From contig NZ_CADCXN010000047.1 of NCBI RefSeq assembly GCF_902806695.1, positions 1 through 64,000 on the forward strand: a stretch of 64,000 nucleotides of DNA, in the 5' to 3' direction. Positions within the stretch are counted from its first letter, which is position 1, and every line of letters begins with the position of its first letter. Origin of the DNA: Candidatus Methylobacter favarea (lineage in GTDB: Bacteria > Pseudomonadota > Gammaproteobacteria > Methylococcales > Methylomonadaceae). Positions 36,700 through 47,108 of this stretch are shown here, piece by piece. Below the pieces are notes generated by a model that had not been told where the DNA came from, searched no databases, and saw only the letters and a list, made by a program, of their open reading frames with translations. The position numbers were made by a program, and so were the translations under genes.

Positions 36700-38547
36700 A
36701 TGCAAAAAATACTATTCAGCTCGTTATTGATTGCGGGCTTTAATTCGCAGTTGCAAGCACAGCAACGCAACGATACTGATTCATTAACGCTTCCCGATAT
36801 GGTAGTGACGGCCACCAGAACCGAAGCTGCCAAAAATCAGCTGGCATCGGCTGCCACTGTGTATACCCGAAAAGATATTGAGCGTTTACAGGTTAATACT
36901 TTACCGGATCTTTTAAGAGGTACGAATGGACTTGACGTGGTGCAAACGGGCGGATATGGCAAAATCACCAGTGTTTTCATGCGAGGAACCAATTCTGATC
37001 ATGTATTGGTGCTGATTGACGGCATTAAAGCCGGGTCTGTTACAGCAGGAACATCACCCTTTGAATTTATTCCCCTTGACCAAATTGAGCGGGTAGAAAT
37101 TATCCGCGGCCCGCAATCGAGCTTATACGGTTCAGAAGCAGTTGGCGGTGTTATTCAGATTTTTACCCGTAAAGGCGCCCAGCGTGAAACACCCACGGTC
37201 ACTCTCGATGCGGGCGGCGGTTCCTACGATACTCTCCGGGCGGCGGGAACTGTCAGCGGCAAATGGAAAAATAACTGGTACTCCCTGGGCACTTCTCATT
37301 TCAACAGCCAGGGCTTTAATGCGCAACAGCCCACGCCCGGGCCGTTCGGCATTAATCAGCCCGACCGGGATGGTTATTACAATACGGCGTTAAATGCGCG
37401 GTTGGGGCATCGGTTTGATAATAATAATGCCGAAATGGAAGCGTTTTTCATGCGCGCCGAAGGAAGAACGGAATATGACGGCGCTTTTCAAAATAAAACG
37501 GAATTTGTTGAGCAGGTGGTCGGAGCGTCAGGAAGCATGGATATTGTCGATAACTGGCATTCAACCCTGCGTTTTGGACAAAGCCGCGATGACGGGGATA
37601 ATTTTGCGCCCGACGGCTCGTTTTCCACTCGCTTTAACAGCACCCGCTGGAATGCCAGCTGGCTGAACCAGTTCGCTTTATCTGATAATCATCAATTGGT
37701 TTTAGGCGCCGACTACCGGCTGGATGAAGTGGACAGCTCGGAAACATTCAATGAAAGCTCCCGTTATGATGCAGGCGTATTCACAGAACTGCAAAGCCGG
37801 ATTCTGGATGACCTTTTTGTTAACGCCTCGGTGCGTTGGGATGAAAATGAAGCATTCGGCGATTATGTAACCGGCAATGTGGGCTTGCGCTATAACTGGA
37901 ATTACGGCATCAGCCTGCTGGCAAGCTTTGGCAATGCTTTTAAAGCGCCCTCCTTCAATGATCTTTATTTTCCTAATTTCGGCAACGCCAGTTTGGATCC
38001 GGAAGAATCCAAGTCTTTTGAAGCAGGACTGGCAGGCGCTCATGATTGGGGGCAATGGGAAGTACGCGCCTACCATACCAATATTGACAACTTGATTACG
38101 CCGGTAATGGATCCTGTTACCTTCAATTTTAGTGCCGAAAATATTGGCAAATCCCAAATTGACGGTATTGAGGCGGAAATCGGAACACAACTGATGGGCT
38201 GGAACAGCAAGCTGAGCCTTAACCTGTTAAGTCCTAAAAACAGGGAAACCAATGCGCGCTTGCCGCGCCGCGCTGAAAAAACCTTGTCATTTGATTTATC
38301 CAGATCATTTGGACAGATTGATCTTGGCGCTAATGTACTGGCCCAGGGCGATCGTTTTGATGATTCTAAAAATACAATTAAAGTGGCGGGATTTGTAACT
38401 GTCGATTTACGATCAGCCTACCATTTCAATAAAAACTGGATGGTGAGCGCAAAGCTGAGCAATCTGCTGGACAAAAATTATCAGACCGTGAATACTTTCA
38501 ATACAGCAGGCCGAAACTTCTTTATTTCAGTGCATTATAATAACTAA
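36700..38547 (+). CDS. btuB: TonB-dependent cobalamin receptor BtuB
   Basis: An outer-membrane TonB-dependent receptor of 615 aa. A signal peptide ends near LQAQ. The TonB-box/plug start DMVVTATRTEAA follows, and the plug contains VFMRGTNSDHVLVLIDGIKAG and VEIIRGPQSSLYGSEAVGGVIQIFT. The barrel ends with an aromatic-rich NFFISVHYNN strand. The preceding cobalamin riboswitch and following btuM identify the substrate as vitamin B12 or related corrinoids. Start chosen at ATG 36700 with GAGGA upstream. Confidence 0.92.
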   Translation: MQKILFSSLLIAGFNSQLQAQQRNDTDSLTLPDMVVTATRTEAAKNQLASAATVYTRKDIERLQVNTLPDLLRGTNGLDVVQTGGYGKITSVFMRGTNSDHVLVLIDGIKAGSVTAGTSPFEFIPLDQIERVEIIRGPQSSLYGSEAVGGVIQIFTRKGAQRETPTVTLDAGGGSYDTLRAAGTVSGKWKNNWYSLGTSHFNSQGFNAQQPTPGPFGINQPDRDGYYNTALNARLGHRFDNNNAEMEAFFMRAEGRTEYDGAFQNKTEFVEQVVGASGSMDIVDNWHSTLRFGQSRDDGDNFAPDGSFSTRFNSTRWNASWLNQFALSDNHQLVLGADYRLDEVDSSETFNESSRYDAGVFTELQSRILDDLFVNASVRWDENEAFGDYVTGNVGLRYNWNYGISLLASFGNAFKAPSFNDLYFPNFGNASLDPEESKSFEAGLAGAHDWGQWEVRAYHTNIDNLITPVMDPVTFNFSAENIGKSQIDGIEAEIGTQLMGWNSKLSLNLLSPKNRETNARLPRRAEKTLSFDLSRSFGQIDLGANVLAQGDRFDDSKNTIKVAGFVTVDLRSAYHFNKNWMVSAKLSNLLDKNYQTVNTFNTAGRNFFISVHYNN

Positions 38548-38599
38548 CTACCACAGGCAATGGCTTTACTTTAATCAACCCTACAGCAGAGATAACAAG

Positions 38600-39169
38600 A
38601 TGAACATAAAACAATGGCTGCAAGTCGAGTATTTACCCCTGCCGCTGATCGCCTTGATGGCGCTGACGCGCTTTCATCATTTTGGCGACGTGTTACACCT
38701 GCCGGATGCATCGCTGGCGGTTTTTTTCCTTGCCGGCTTTTACCGGAAAAAGTTCTTTTTCGTGTTTTTACTGGCTATGGCGGCTTTAATTGATTATATC
38801 GCCATCAAAAACGGCGTCAGCGACTGGTGCGTATCACCGGCCTATGTTTTTCTGATTCCGACCTATGCGGTAATGTGGTCAGCCGGCCGCTACTGCTCAA
38901 CCTTCAAAGCCCTGAAAATTTCGGAACTGGCAACCTCGATGAGCCTGATCATGCTGGCGACAACGGCCGCTTTTATTATTTCAAACATCAGTTTCTATCT
39001 GTTTTCCGGCCGTTTTGATGACTTATCCCTGCTCGAATATCTTGCAAGGGTAGCCCTCTATTATCCGTCTTACCTGAGCGCCGCCTTGATTTATGCAGGC
39101 GCAGGTCTTGCTGTCATTAAGATTATTTATGCATTACCCGCTTTAACAAGACGGCATAAAGCCGGTTAA
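38600..39169 (+). CDS. btuM: BtuM-type vitamin B12 inner-membrane transporter
   Basis: A 189-aa protein with about six membrane segments, 52 bases downstream of btuB. The LPDASLAVFFLAGFY motif and SDWCVSPAYVFLIPTYAVMW, with Cys77 in the position of the cobalt-binding cysteine (Cys80 in the Thiobacillus denitrificans protein), match BtuM. That family is a solitary S-component-like transporter of gammaproteobacteria and betaproteobacteria shown to take up and decyanate cobalamin. No BtuCD genes are in the window, fitting a BtuM-based route. The assignment rests on motif recall and context. Confidence 0.78.
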   Translation: MNIKQWLQVEYLPLPLIALMALTRFHHFGDVLHLPDASLAVFFLAGFYRKKFFFVFLLAMAALIDYIAIKNGVSDWCVSPAYVFLIPTYAVMWSAGRYCSTFKALKISELATSMSLIMLATTAAFIISNISFYLFSGRFDDLSLLEYLARVALYYPSYLSAALIYAGAGLAVIKIIYALPALTRRHKAG

Positions 39170-39199
39170 TGCAAAGCTGAACCAGCCTATGCGGCTGAC

Positions 39200-39228
39200 C
39201 GTAAGGGCGCAATTATCGCGTCCTTACG
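39200..39228. terminator. Hairpin between converging btuM and rsfS
   Basis: CGTAAGGGCGC (39200-39210) pairs with GCGTCCTTACG (39218-39228) through 11 positions including one G-T. It lies between the stops of two converging genes and probably ends transcription from both sides, although T-runs are lacking. Confidence 0.55.
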
Positions 39229-39243
39229 ATCTAACCCAACGAT

Positions 39244-39597
39244 TTAAGCCGTTGCCTGCTCGATTTCTTTAGGCCGATCAACCGACCATAATTTCTCAAG
39301 CTGGTAAAACTCCCGCGCTTGCGCTGTCATCGCATGCACGATGACATCACCCAAGTCCAGCAATATCCAGTCTGAACCCAGATCGCCTTCACGACCCAAC
39401 GGTTTAAAGCCGCTTTCCTTGACTTTTTCCGATACATAATCGCATAACGATTTAAGGTGACGATCGGACGTGCCTGTTACCAGCACCATATAATCGGTAA
39501 AGCTGGTTTTGCCCTGAACATCCAGTGTTGTTATACGTTGTCCTTTGCGTTCTTCCAGAACATCCTGAACAATTTTCACTAAATTTTCTGCTTGCAT
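39244..39597 (-). CDS. rsfS: Ribosome silencing factor RsfS (Iojap)
   Basis: A 117-aa protein that binds L14 on the 50S subunit and blocks subunit joining in starved cells. TDYMVLVTGTSDRHLKSLCDYV and the DWILLDLGDVIVHAM segment are the family core. It follows nadD by 26 bases, the usual order in gammaproteobacteria. Confidence 0.94.
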   Translation of the reverse strand: MQAENLVKIVQDVLEERKGQRITTLDVQGKTSFTDYMVLVTGTSDRHLKSLCDYVSEKVKESGFKPLGREGDLGSDWILLDLGDVIVHAMTAQAREFYQLEKLWSVDRPKEIEQATA

Positions 39598-39623
39598 TCA
39601 AACTCCTGTGCTTTGTAGTAAGA

Positions 39624-40247
39624 TCAATGTCTCTCGTAAAGTTTGTGTTGTTTAATATATTCTATGACAGCATCCGGCAATAAAAACGCCGGATTCTTTT
39701 TTTCTGCAATCATAGTTCTGATTGCTGTTGCCGAAATATCAAGCTGGGTTATGCGCTGAAAAAATAATTTCCCTGCTGCATTTTGCGCCAACTCTTTTAT
39801 TTCCTTGGCTTGCGTGACTTTAAAAAGCTCATCAAGTTCCTGTCTCCTGCAGCCGGGCCTTGTCATTACTACTACATGCGCATAATCAAATAGCTGCCGC
39901 CATTGGTGCCAGGCGGTTAAATTATTGTACGCATCACTGCCTATAAACAACAGCAATGGTAGGCGTGGAAATTCCCGGCGTAAAGATTTCAGGGTATCGA
40001 CGGTATACGAGTAGCCTTCTCTGTCCAGCTCTCTGGCATCCGCTATTAACCCCGGCCGATTTTTTATTGCCAGCTCCAGCATCTGCATGCGCTGCGCGGC
40101 AAGCGCCACGGGCTGTTCACGATGAGGGGGATTGGCGCCGGGAATAAAGCGGATTTCGGTCAGGCCGAAAATATCCTCGACTTCGACTGCAGAACGCAAA
40201 TGCCCGTAATGAATAGGATCAAAGGTGCCGCCAAAAATGCCAATCAT
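39624..40247 (-). CDS. nadD: Nicotinate-nucleotide adenylyltransferase
   Basis: Makes deamido-NAD from nicotinate mononucleotide and ATP. The nucleotidyltransferase motif GGTFDPIHYGHLR is at the start and DISATAIR (the ISxxxIR motif) near the end. Length 207 aa is normal. Its ATG abuts the proA stop, so proA-nadD-rsfS form one minus-strand operon. Confidence 0.95.
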   Translation of the reverse strand: MIGIFGGTFDPIHYGHLRSAVEVEDIFGLTEIRFIPGANPPHREQPVALAAQRMQMLELAIKNRPGLIADARELDREGYSYTVDTLKSLRREFPRLPLLLFIGSDAYNNLTAWHQWRQLFDYAHVVVMTRPGCRRQELDELFKVTQAKEIKELAQNAAGKLFFQRITQLDISATAIRTMIAEKKNPAFLLPDAVIEYIKQHKLYERH

Positions 40248-41504
40248 TTATTGCCGGATATGGCCATCGCCGAGGACGATATATTTTAATGAAGTGAGAC
40301 CTTTTAAGCCCACGGGGCCGCGCGCATGCAGCTTATCGGTGCTGATGCCGATCTCGGCGCCCAGACCATATTCAAAACCATCGGCAAAACGGGTTGAGGC
40401 ATTTACCATAACCGAACTGGAATCAACTTCGCGCAGAAAACGTCGGGCCCGCGCGTAATCCTCAGTCACAATAGTATCGGTATGCGCAGAGCCGTAGCAG
40501 TGGATATGCTCCATCGCTTCATCGATACCGCTAACTACTCTGATGGATAAAATCGGCGCCAGGTATTCAGTATGCCAGTCTTCTTCAGTCGCCCTTATAC
40601 AGCCTGGGATCAGCGAGCAGGCTTTAAGGCAGCCGCGCAGTTCAACGCCTTTTTGCCTGTATATTTCAGCCAGTAGCGGCAATACCTGGCGGGCAATGCC
40701 TTCAGCCGCCAGCAAAGTTTCCATGGCGTTGCAGACGCCGTAACGCTGGGTTTTGGCATTGACGGCAATCCTGACCGCCTTGTCGATATCGGCTTTATCA
40801 TCAATATAGACATGGCAAATTCCGTGCAGATGCTTGATTACCGGAATCGTGGCTTGTTGGGAAACGCGCTCAATCAAGCCTTTGCCGCCGCGCGGTACGA
40901 TAACATCCACATAGTGATTCATCGTAATTAATTCACCTACGGCAGCCCGATCCGCCGTTGCCACAATCTGCACGATTTCCCTTGGCAAATCCGCCGCTTC
41001 CAGACCCTTGGCAATGCAGGAGGCAATCGCCTGGTTGGAATGGATGGCTTCCGAGCCGCCTCTTAAAATACAGGCATTACCGGATTTAAGACACAGCGCC
41101 GCGGCATCGACCGTGACATTCGGGCGGGATTCATAAATAATGCCGATAACGCCCAAAGGCACCCGCATCTGTCCGACCTGTATGCCGCTGGGCCGGTAAC
41201 TTAAATCAATGATTTCACCGACCGGATCGGGCAAAGCTGCAACCTGCTCCAAACCTTCAACCATAGCCTGAATAGCTTTCGGATTTAAGGCCAGCCTGTC
41301 CAGTAAAGCCGCATCCAGACCATTTTTTCTGCCGGCATCCAGATCCTTCCGGTTTTCAGCTACCAGCATTTCCCGGCTGCTTTCAATGGCTTCTGCAATT
41401 TTCAGCAAAGCCGTATCTTTTTTACCGGATTCAGTCCGGCTTATTTCCCGGCCGGCTTTTCTGGCCTGCCGGCCCAGGCTCGTCATATATGCTTTAATAT
41501 CCAT
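40248..41504 (-). CDS. proA: Gamma-glutamyl phosphate reductase
   Basis: The second enzyme of proline synthesis, reducing gamma-glutamyl phosphate to the semialdehyde with NADPH. The catalytic cysteine lies in [31 protein letters not shown] and VPRGGKGLI are typical. Start at 41504 (MDIKAYM, 418 aa) matches the family N-terminus; the 16 in-frame codons upstream are unlikely. proB is not in the window. Confidence 0.95.
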   Translation of the reverse strand: MDIKAYMTSLGRQARKAGREISRTESGKKDTALLKIAEAIESSREMLVAENRKDLDAGRKNGLDAALLDRLALNPKAIQAMVEGLEQVAALPDPVGEIIDLSYRPSGIQVGQMRVPLGVIGIIYESRPNVTVDAAALCLKSGNACILRGGSEAIHSNQAIASCIAKGLEAADLPREIVQIVATADRAAVGELITMNHYVDVIVPRGGKGLIERVSQQATIPVIKHLHGICHVYIDDKADIDKAVRIAVNAKTQRYGVCNAMETLLAAEGIARQVLPLLAEIYRQKGVELRGCLKACSLIPGCIRATEEDWHTEYLAPILSIRVVSGIDEAMEHIHCYGSAHTDTIVTEDYARARRFLREVDSSSVMVNASTRFADGFEYGLGAEIGISTDKLHARGPVGLKGLTSLKYIVLGDGHIRQ

Positions 41505-41810
41505 GGTATGCTCACTGACTGGATTTATAATCCGGATTATATCGGTTAACAAAGTTTTTCAACAGGCAAAGAATTCTTAAACCAGGCAAACAGATTTCCG
41601 GCGAATTACGATAGTTGCCATAATTTTACCGCGACAATGGCGACTACGCCGCTAATAGCGGAATATAGCTAACAGATTCATAGCTAAGAAATTCAGGAAC
41701 ACAAAATACCTCATTAAAAAAAATACCATGACAGAAATTTGTTTCCCTTGTAATCATGTCAATAAACCGGTAAAAAGAAAGCGAGTTGGCTGATTCCTGA
41801 AGGAGGCTTT
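41505..41810. other. Divergent intergenic region between proA and the deacetylase gene
   Basis: About 300 bases holding the upstream regions of both divergent genes. A GGAGG site lies directly before the deacetylase ATG. No RNA gene or repeat seen. Confidence 0.5.
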
Positions 41811-42737
41811 ATGACGACTCTTTATTACAGCCATCCTGATTTTCTTTTTCATGACACCGGTGCAGGCCATCCTGAATGTGCAAACAGACTCACAAGCATT
41901 GCCAAAGCGCTTGAGGCGCCAGAGTTCTCGCGTCTAGTCCGGGAAGCTGCGCCTCCAGGCGCCGAGGAGCAAATCCGCCTGATTCATTCCCAATCTCATA
42001 TTGATACTATCCTTAACGCCCTCCCCGAACAAGGCCATCATTATCTGGATAATGATACCGTGCTGTCGCCAGGATCACAAAAGGCCGCATTTCGCGCGGT
42101 CGGGGCGGTCTGTAATGCTGTAGACAAGATTCTGGCCGGTGAAGCCGATAATGCCTTTTGCGCAGTACGTCCTCCGGGGCATCATGCCAAACCCGATCTG
42201 GCGATGGGTTTCTGCGTATTTAATAATATAGCGATTGCAGCGCAATACGCACGCCGTCATTATCAGCTGGCACGCGTTGCCATTGTTGATTTTGATGTGC
42301 ATCACGGCAATGGCACGCAAGCGGCTTTTTATAATGAAGCCGATGTGCTGTATGCGTCCAGCCATGAGATGCCGAATTACCCCGGCACCGGCTATCCCAC
42401 AGAAACGGGACTCGGCAATATTATTAATGTACCGCTGGCAGCCGGTGAATCAGGCCTGGCTTTCCGGAAAAAATACCGCGCCATTATTTTACCTGCGCTG
42501 AAAAAATTCAAACCCGAACTACTGCTCATTTCAGCCGGCTTTGACGCTCATAAGGATGATCCGTTAGCCTCGATAAGGCTGGTCGAGGAGGATTATCAAT
42601 GGCTCACTCAGGAACTGATGGATATTGCCGGCAGATACTGCAAGGGTAGGATTATTTCAATTCTGGAAGGCGGCTATAATCTCCGCGCCCTCGCAGCCAG
42701 CGTCGCCATTCATGTTAAAACCCTGCTGGGAAATTAA
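41811..42737 (+). CDS. Histone deacetylase-family (acetoin utilisation-like) deacetylase
   Basis: A zinc-dependent deacetylase of the arginase/HDAC fold, 308 aa. RPPGHHA (tandem active-site histidines), DFDVHHGNGTQ (zinc-binding Asp and His) and SAGFDAHKDDPL (second zinc Asp) are all intact, and the closing EGGYN loop carries the family's conserved Gly-Gly-Tyr. Bacterial members act on acetylpolyamines, acetylated proteins or unknown substrates. It stands alone; GGAGG precedes the ATG. Confidence 0.92.
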   Translation: MTTLYYSHPDFLFHDTGAGHPECANRLTSIAKALEAPEFSRLVREAAPPGAEEQIRLIHSQSHIDTILNALPEQGHHYLDNDTVLSPGSQKAAFRAVGAVCNAVDKILAGEADNAFCAVRPPGHHAKPDLAMGFCVFNNIAIAAQYARRHYQLARVAIVDFDVHHGNGTQAAFYNEADVLYASSHEMPNYPGTGYPTETGLGNIINVPLAAGESGLAFRKKYRAIILPALKKFKPELLLISAGFDAHKDDPLASIRLVEEDYQWLTQELMDIAGRYCKGRIISILEGGYNLRALAASVAIHVKTLLGN

Positions 42738-42983
42738 CACGAGCAAGGAAACAGGAAAGCTCAAACGAGAGCCTGGATTTAGACGCTCTGTTTATAGAGA
42801 GGATGGCTAGCCAATCCCCCTACAGACCTATCGTTATAAGAATACCTAAACCATGCGGAACGCGCAGCGGCAGTCTACATTTTTGCGCCATCAAATCAAA
42901 AACGCTGGGCTTCGCTCAGCGATACCGCCTCCCTGCCGTATTTTCCCGTATCCCTGCAATCGCCAAACTCACTCACTCTATTT

Positions 42984-44078
42984 TTAAAGACAATCCAGAA
43001 TTACCTTCTTGACCGCATTCAATTCAGCTTCTACCGTGACCGGATGGGTAGCTATGCATTGTTTTATGGCGGTGTCGGGATCTTTCAGGCCGTTGCCGGT
43101 TAAGGTGCAGACAATTTTGCTGCCTTCGGGGATCTTGCCGGTGCTGATATCGTGCAATGCCCCGGCCAGGGAAGCAGCCGATGCGGGCTCGCAAAATATG
43201 CCTTCATGTTGAGACAGCAGTCTTTGCGCGGCTAGAATCTGCTCGTCTGAAAACATGTCGAACCAGCCGCCGGATTCTTTTTGTGCCGCCCAGGCCAAAT
43301 CCCAGGATTGGGGATGGCCGATGCGTATGGCGGTGGCGACCGTTTCGGGGTTATCAATCATTTTTCCAGCCAGGAACGGCGCGGCGCCTGCGGCCTGGTA
43401 GCCGCACATGACCGGGCGTTTATCGGTGACGGCTTTATGCGTTTCGGAAGCGGTTGAATATTCCTTGTAACCTTTCCAGTAAGCGCTAATATTACCGGCA
43501 TTGCCGACAGGCAGGCAGTGATAGTCAGGCGCGTCACCGAGTTCATCGACAATTTCAAAGGCGGCGGTTTTTTGCCCGTCAATTCTGAACGGATTGATGG
43601 AGTTGACAATGGTAACCGGCGCATGATTAACGATTTCTTTAACAAGCGCCATGCCTTTATCAAAATTACCGTTAATCTGGATAATTTCAGCGCCGTACAT
43701 TAAGGTCTGGGCCAGTTTGCCCAGGGCGATCTTGCCTTCGGGGATCAGCACGAAGGCCTTGATTCCCGCGCGTACGGCATAGGCGGCGGCAGAAGCCGAC
43801 GTATTGCCGGTTGAGGCGCAGATAATCGCCCTGCTGCCCGCTTCCACGGCTTTGGTGACAGCCATTGTCATGCCGCGATCTTTAAATGATCCGGTGGGGT
43901 TCAAGCCTTCAAACTTGACATAGATATCGACTTCCTTACCCGTCAGTCGCGGGATATTCTGAAGCTGGATTAATGGCGTATTGCCTTCTCCCAGGCTGAT
44001 CAAGCGGGTAGTTTCACTGACCGGCAGACGGTTTCGGTAATGTTCAATTATTCCGGTGTAGCGTTTATGCGTAAACAT
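42984..44078 (-). CDS. thrC: Threonine synthase
   Basis: A PLP enzyme converting O-phosphohomoserine to threonine. The PLP lysine lies in PTGSFKDRGM, phosphate is bound by PVGNAGNISAYWKG, and SLGEGNTPLI opens the fold. At 364 aa it belongs to the shorter (plant/Bacillus-like) class. It starts eight bases after hom ends, giving the pathway order alaC-hom-thrC. Confidence 0.94.
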   Translation of the reverse strand: MFTHKRYTGIIEHYRNRLPVSETTRLISLGEGNTPLIQLQNIPRLTGKEVDIYVKFEGLNPTGSFKDRGMTMAVTKAVEAGSRAIICASTGNTSASAAAYAVRAGIKAFVLIPEGKIALGKLAQTLMYGAEIIQINGNFDKGMALVKEIVNHAPVTIVNSINPFRIDGQKTAAFEIVDELGDAPDYHCLPVGNAGNISAYWKGYKEYSTASETHKAVTDKRPVMCGYQAAGAAPFLAGKMIDNPETVATAIRIGHPQSWDLAWAAQKESGGWFDMFSDEQILAAQRLLSQHEGIFCEPASAASLAGALHDISTGKIPEGSKIVCTLTGNGLKDPDTAIKQCIATHPVTVEAELNAVKKVILDCL

Positions 44079-44086
44079 GTTTTTAT

Positions 44087-45397
44087 TTATCCCAAAGTTT
44101 CGAGTCGGATTCGGTTGACTTTTCCGGCAACGGTAAGCAAGGCTTCGATTTCAGCAATGGCTGCATTCATTTCCTTTTCCAGCGTGGTATGCGTCAGCAT
44201 GATAATCGGCACAGCTGTTTCATTTTCCAGCGGTTCCTTTTGAATAATTGCTTCTATGCTGATCTGGTGAGCCGCAAGAATTCTGGTGACATCTGCCAGA
44301 ACGCCCGGTCTATCTTCAGCATTAAGGCGCAGATAGTATGAGGTTTTGAACCGGTCTGAAGACAATACCGGGATGTCGGCCAGGAAAGCGGCCTGGAAAG
44401 CCAGATGCGGCACCCGGTTTTCCGGATCACTGGTCAGCGCTCTGACCACATCGATGACGTCAGCGACTACGGCTGACGCCGTAGCATCGGCGCCCGCTCC
44501 GGCCCCATAGTACAGGGTAGCGCCGACCGCATCGCCTTTAACCAGCACGGCATTCATGACGCCGTCAACATTGGCAATCAGCCGGCGGTCGGGGATTAAT
44601 GTCGGATGAACTCTTAATTCAATGCCTTCGGGCGTTTTTCGGGCAATGCCCAGATGCTTGATCCGGTAGCCCAGCTGCTCGGCATACTCAACATCGATGG
44701 GGGTGATCCGGGTAATGCCTTCCATAAATACCTTGTCAAACTGTAGCGGAATGCCGAAAGCGATTGAGGCCAAAATGGTCAGTTTGTGGCCGACATCAAT
44801 GCCTTCAACGTCAAAAGACGGATCGGCTTCGGCATAGCCCAATGCTTGCGCTTCGGCTAATGCATCGGAAAAATCCCGGCCTTTATCGCGCATTTCAGTC
44901 AGTATGAAATTCCCCGTGCCGTTAATAATGCCGGCCAGCCATTGAATCTGATTACCGCTCAAACCTTCGCGTATGGCTTTGATAATCGGAATTCCGCCGG
45001 CAACAGCGGCTTCAAAGGCAACAATTACGCCTTTTTCACTTGCTTTGGCAAAAATCTCGTTGCCGTGCAGGGCGATCAGCGCTTTGTTAGCCGTTACCAC
45101 ATGCTTGTTGTTGGCGATGGCTTTCAGGACCAGCTCCTTGGCAAAAACATCGCCGCCTATCAATTCGACAATAATGTCAATTTCCGGGTCATTAATGAGA
45201 ATTAAAGGGTCTGCCGTTAAAATAATGCCTTCAGTAGAGCAAATGCGCTCCCGGCTTAAATCCCTTGCCGACGCATGGGTAATAATAATGTCCCGGCCCG
45301 CCCTGCGGGCTATTTCTGCCGCATTGCGTTTCAGTACATTAACGGTGCCGCCGCCGACCGTACCTAATCCTAAAACCCCCACTTTTACCGGTTTCAA
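44087..45397 (-). CDS. hom: Homoserine dehydrogenase
   Basis: Reduces aspartate semialdehyde to homoserine. VGVLGLGTVGGG binds NAD(P), VVTANKALIALHG is the catalytic core, and the C-terminal part (RLNAEDRPGVLADV) is a regulatory ACT domain. The TTG at 45397 follows GGGAG and matches the family start (KPVKVGVLGLG). An ATG at 45439 overlapping the alaC stop as ATGA would add 14 residues and is the alternative. No lysC fusion. Confidence 0.94.
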   Translation of the reverse strand: MKPVKVGVLGLGTVGGGTVNVLKRNAAEIARRAGRDIIITHASARDLSRERICSTEGIILTADPLILINDPEIDIIVELIGGDVFAKELVLKAIANNKHVVTANKALIALHGNEIFAKASEKGVIVAFEAAVAGGIPIIKAIREGLSGNQIQWLAGIINGTGNFILTEMRDKGRDFSDALAEAQALGYAEADPSFDVEGIDVGHKLTILASIAFGIPLQFDKVFMEGITRITPIDVEYAEQLGYRIKHLGIARKTPEGIELRVHPTLIPDRRLIANVDGVMNAVLVKGDAVGATLYYGAGAGADATASAVVADVIDVVRALTSDPENRVPHLAFQAAFLADIPVLSSDRFKTSYYLRLNAEDRPGVLADVTRILAAHQISIEAIIQKEPLENETAVPIIMLTHTTLEKEMNAAIAEIEALLTVAGKVNRIRLETLG

Positions 45398-45435
45398 AGC
45401 CCACTCCCGCCCAGTATTTTGCTGGATAAATCCAA

Positions 45436-46623
45436 TCATTTTACAATGTTGTCTTTTTTCATCATATTGCGGATGCCGCGAATGGCCTGCCGCGTTCTGT
45501 GTTCATTTTCAATCAGGCCGAATCTGACATGATCATCGCCGTACTGGCCGAAGCCGATACCCGGCGAGACTGCCACTTTCGCTTCCGCCAGCAGTTTTTT
45601 GGAAAACTCAAGCGAGCCCATGGCTTTATAGGCCTCAGGAATTGGCGCCCAGACAAACATGGTCGCTTTCGGTTTTTCAACCGGCCAGCCTGCTGCCGTT
45701 AAGCCCTCGCACAATACATCGCGTCTTCTTCTGTATCTATCGGCAATTACGGCCACGCAGTCCTGCGGGCCTTCCAGGGCGGTAATTGCAGCAATCTGGA
45801 TAGGCGTAAACGTACCGTAATCCAGATAGGATTTAATCCGCGCCAGAGCCGCAACCAGTTGCTTGTTGCCGCACATAAAGCCTATCCGCCAGCCGGGCAT
45901 ATTGTAGCTCTTGGATAAGGAGAAAAATTCTACCGCTATATCCTTAGCCCCTTCTACCTGGAGAATGGAAGGCGCTTGGTAGCCGTCAAAAACAATATCT
46001 GCATAGGCGATGTCATGCACTACCCAGATCTTGTGTTCCTTGGCCACGTCAACAATTTTTTCAAAAAAATCCAGTTCCACGCATTGACAGGTGGGATTGC
46101 CCGGAAAATTAAGAATGAGCATCTTCGGTTTAGGCCAGGAATCGATAATGGCTTTATGCAGTTCCTCGAAAAAATCAACCCCCGGCACCAGCGGCACATG
46201 CCTTAGGTCGGCTCCGGCAATGACCACGCCATAAGGATGTATCGGATAAGCAGGATTGGGCACTAGCACGATATCGCCTGGGCCCAAGGTCGCCAGCGCC
46301 AGATGCGCCAGACCCTCTTTTGAACCAATAGTGACAATGGCTTCGGTTTCCGGGTCCAGATCAACATTGAACCGTTTTTTATACCAGTTGCAGATAGCCT
46401 TTCTTAATCTCGGGATACCCTTGGAAACAGAATAGCGATGCGTATCCTCCCTGCTGGTCGCTTCAAGCATTTTATTGACGATATGGGTCGGCGTCGGCTG
46501 GTCAGGATTGCCCATGCCAAAATCAATAATATCTTCGCCCGCTGCACGGGCTTCGGCTTTAAGCTCGTTGACAATATTAAAAACGTAAGGGGGCAGACGG
46601 CTTATTCTGTGAAATTGTTCCAT
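45436..46623 (-). CDS. alaC: Alanine transaminase AlaC
   Basis: A class I PLP aminotransferase of 395 aa that interconverts pyruvate and glutamate with alanine and 2-oxoglutarate. [25 protein letters not shown] and the PLP-lysine motif [15 protein letters not shown] fit AlaC (YfdZ) closely. It is first in a three-gene minus-strand operon with hom and thrC, a common arrangement in gammaproteobacteria. Confidence 0.92.
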   Translation of the reverse strand: MEQFHRISRLPPYVFNIVNELKAEARAAGEDIIDFGMGNPDQPTPTHIVNKMLEATSREDTHRYSVSKGIPRLRKAICNWYKKRFNVDLDPETEAIVTIGSKEGLAHLALATLGPGDIVLVPNPAYPIHPYGVVIAGADLRHVPLVPGVDFFEELHKAIIDSWPKPKMLILNFPGNPTCQCVELDFFEKIVDVAKEHKIWVVHDIAYADIVFDGYQAPSILQVEGAKDIAVEFFSLSKSYNMPGWRIGFMCGNKQLVAALARIKSYLDYGTFTPIQIAAITALEGPQDCVAVIADRYRRRRDVLCEGLTAAGWPVEKPKATMFVWAPIPEAYKAMGSLEFSKKLLAEAKVAVSPGIGFGQYGDDHVRFGLIENEHRTRQAIRGIRNMMKKDNIVK

Positions 46624-46895
46624 TACAGCTTTTGATAAACCAAAATATAAGTGAAGTTAAAAAGCAATCTAAAGTAATGGTGTTAATTGAATGTGTCAAA
46701 TAATAGTAGAGTGGAAGACTGCGTCATTGTCTGCTCTGGAAAGCTGTCGAGGGGTTAACACTAAACTCGCGCTTTTGCTAAATTTTAATTTGCCGAAGCT
46801 CTATGGCTACTCTCTGCAAGCGCTGCATTGCCAAAAAGCAGGGTGATCTTTTTGGAAAAGAGGTTTTCAAAGATAATTTTTTGACACCGGGGTTA

Positions 46896-46973
46896 TTATT
46901 ACTACTTTTGCAGATTACATGATCCATCTTTTCCAAGTTCGTCATTCCGGCATGGAGTCACTCCGGGCTATCC
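46896..46973. repeat. Partial copy of the ureD-ureA MITE-like element
   Basis: Bases 46940-46973 are identical to 28573-28606 over 34 positions, and the preceding 44 bases are recognisably similar to the left end of that element (ATTACTACTTTTG against ATTCTACTTTG). The right half with its terminal repeat is missing or too diverged. Confidence 0.65.
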
Positions 46974-47108
46974 TGCGTGGAGCTCTTCGGGTAAATGCCA
47001 ATCTGCTCCAGATAGATTGGTAAGGCTTATGATTTTACTGACAGGCTCTAATGGCTTGGCAGGAAAAGCTGAGAGAAAAAGCGAATCCAGTATCCGGCAT
47101 TAGGAAGT

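Noticed and set aside
42738-42983. Searched for a tRNA or small RNA between the deacetylase and thrC genes
   Set aside because: No cloverleaf or TTCGA-type loop found; only short imperfect palindromes.
44973-45527. 184-codon plus-strand frame opposite hom
   Set aside because: It is antisense to homoserine dehydrogenase, with no initiation signal.
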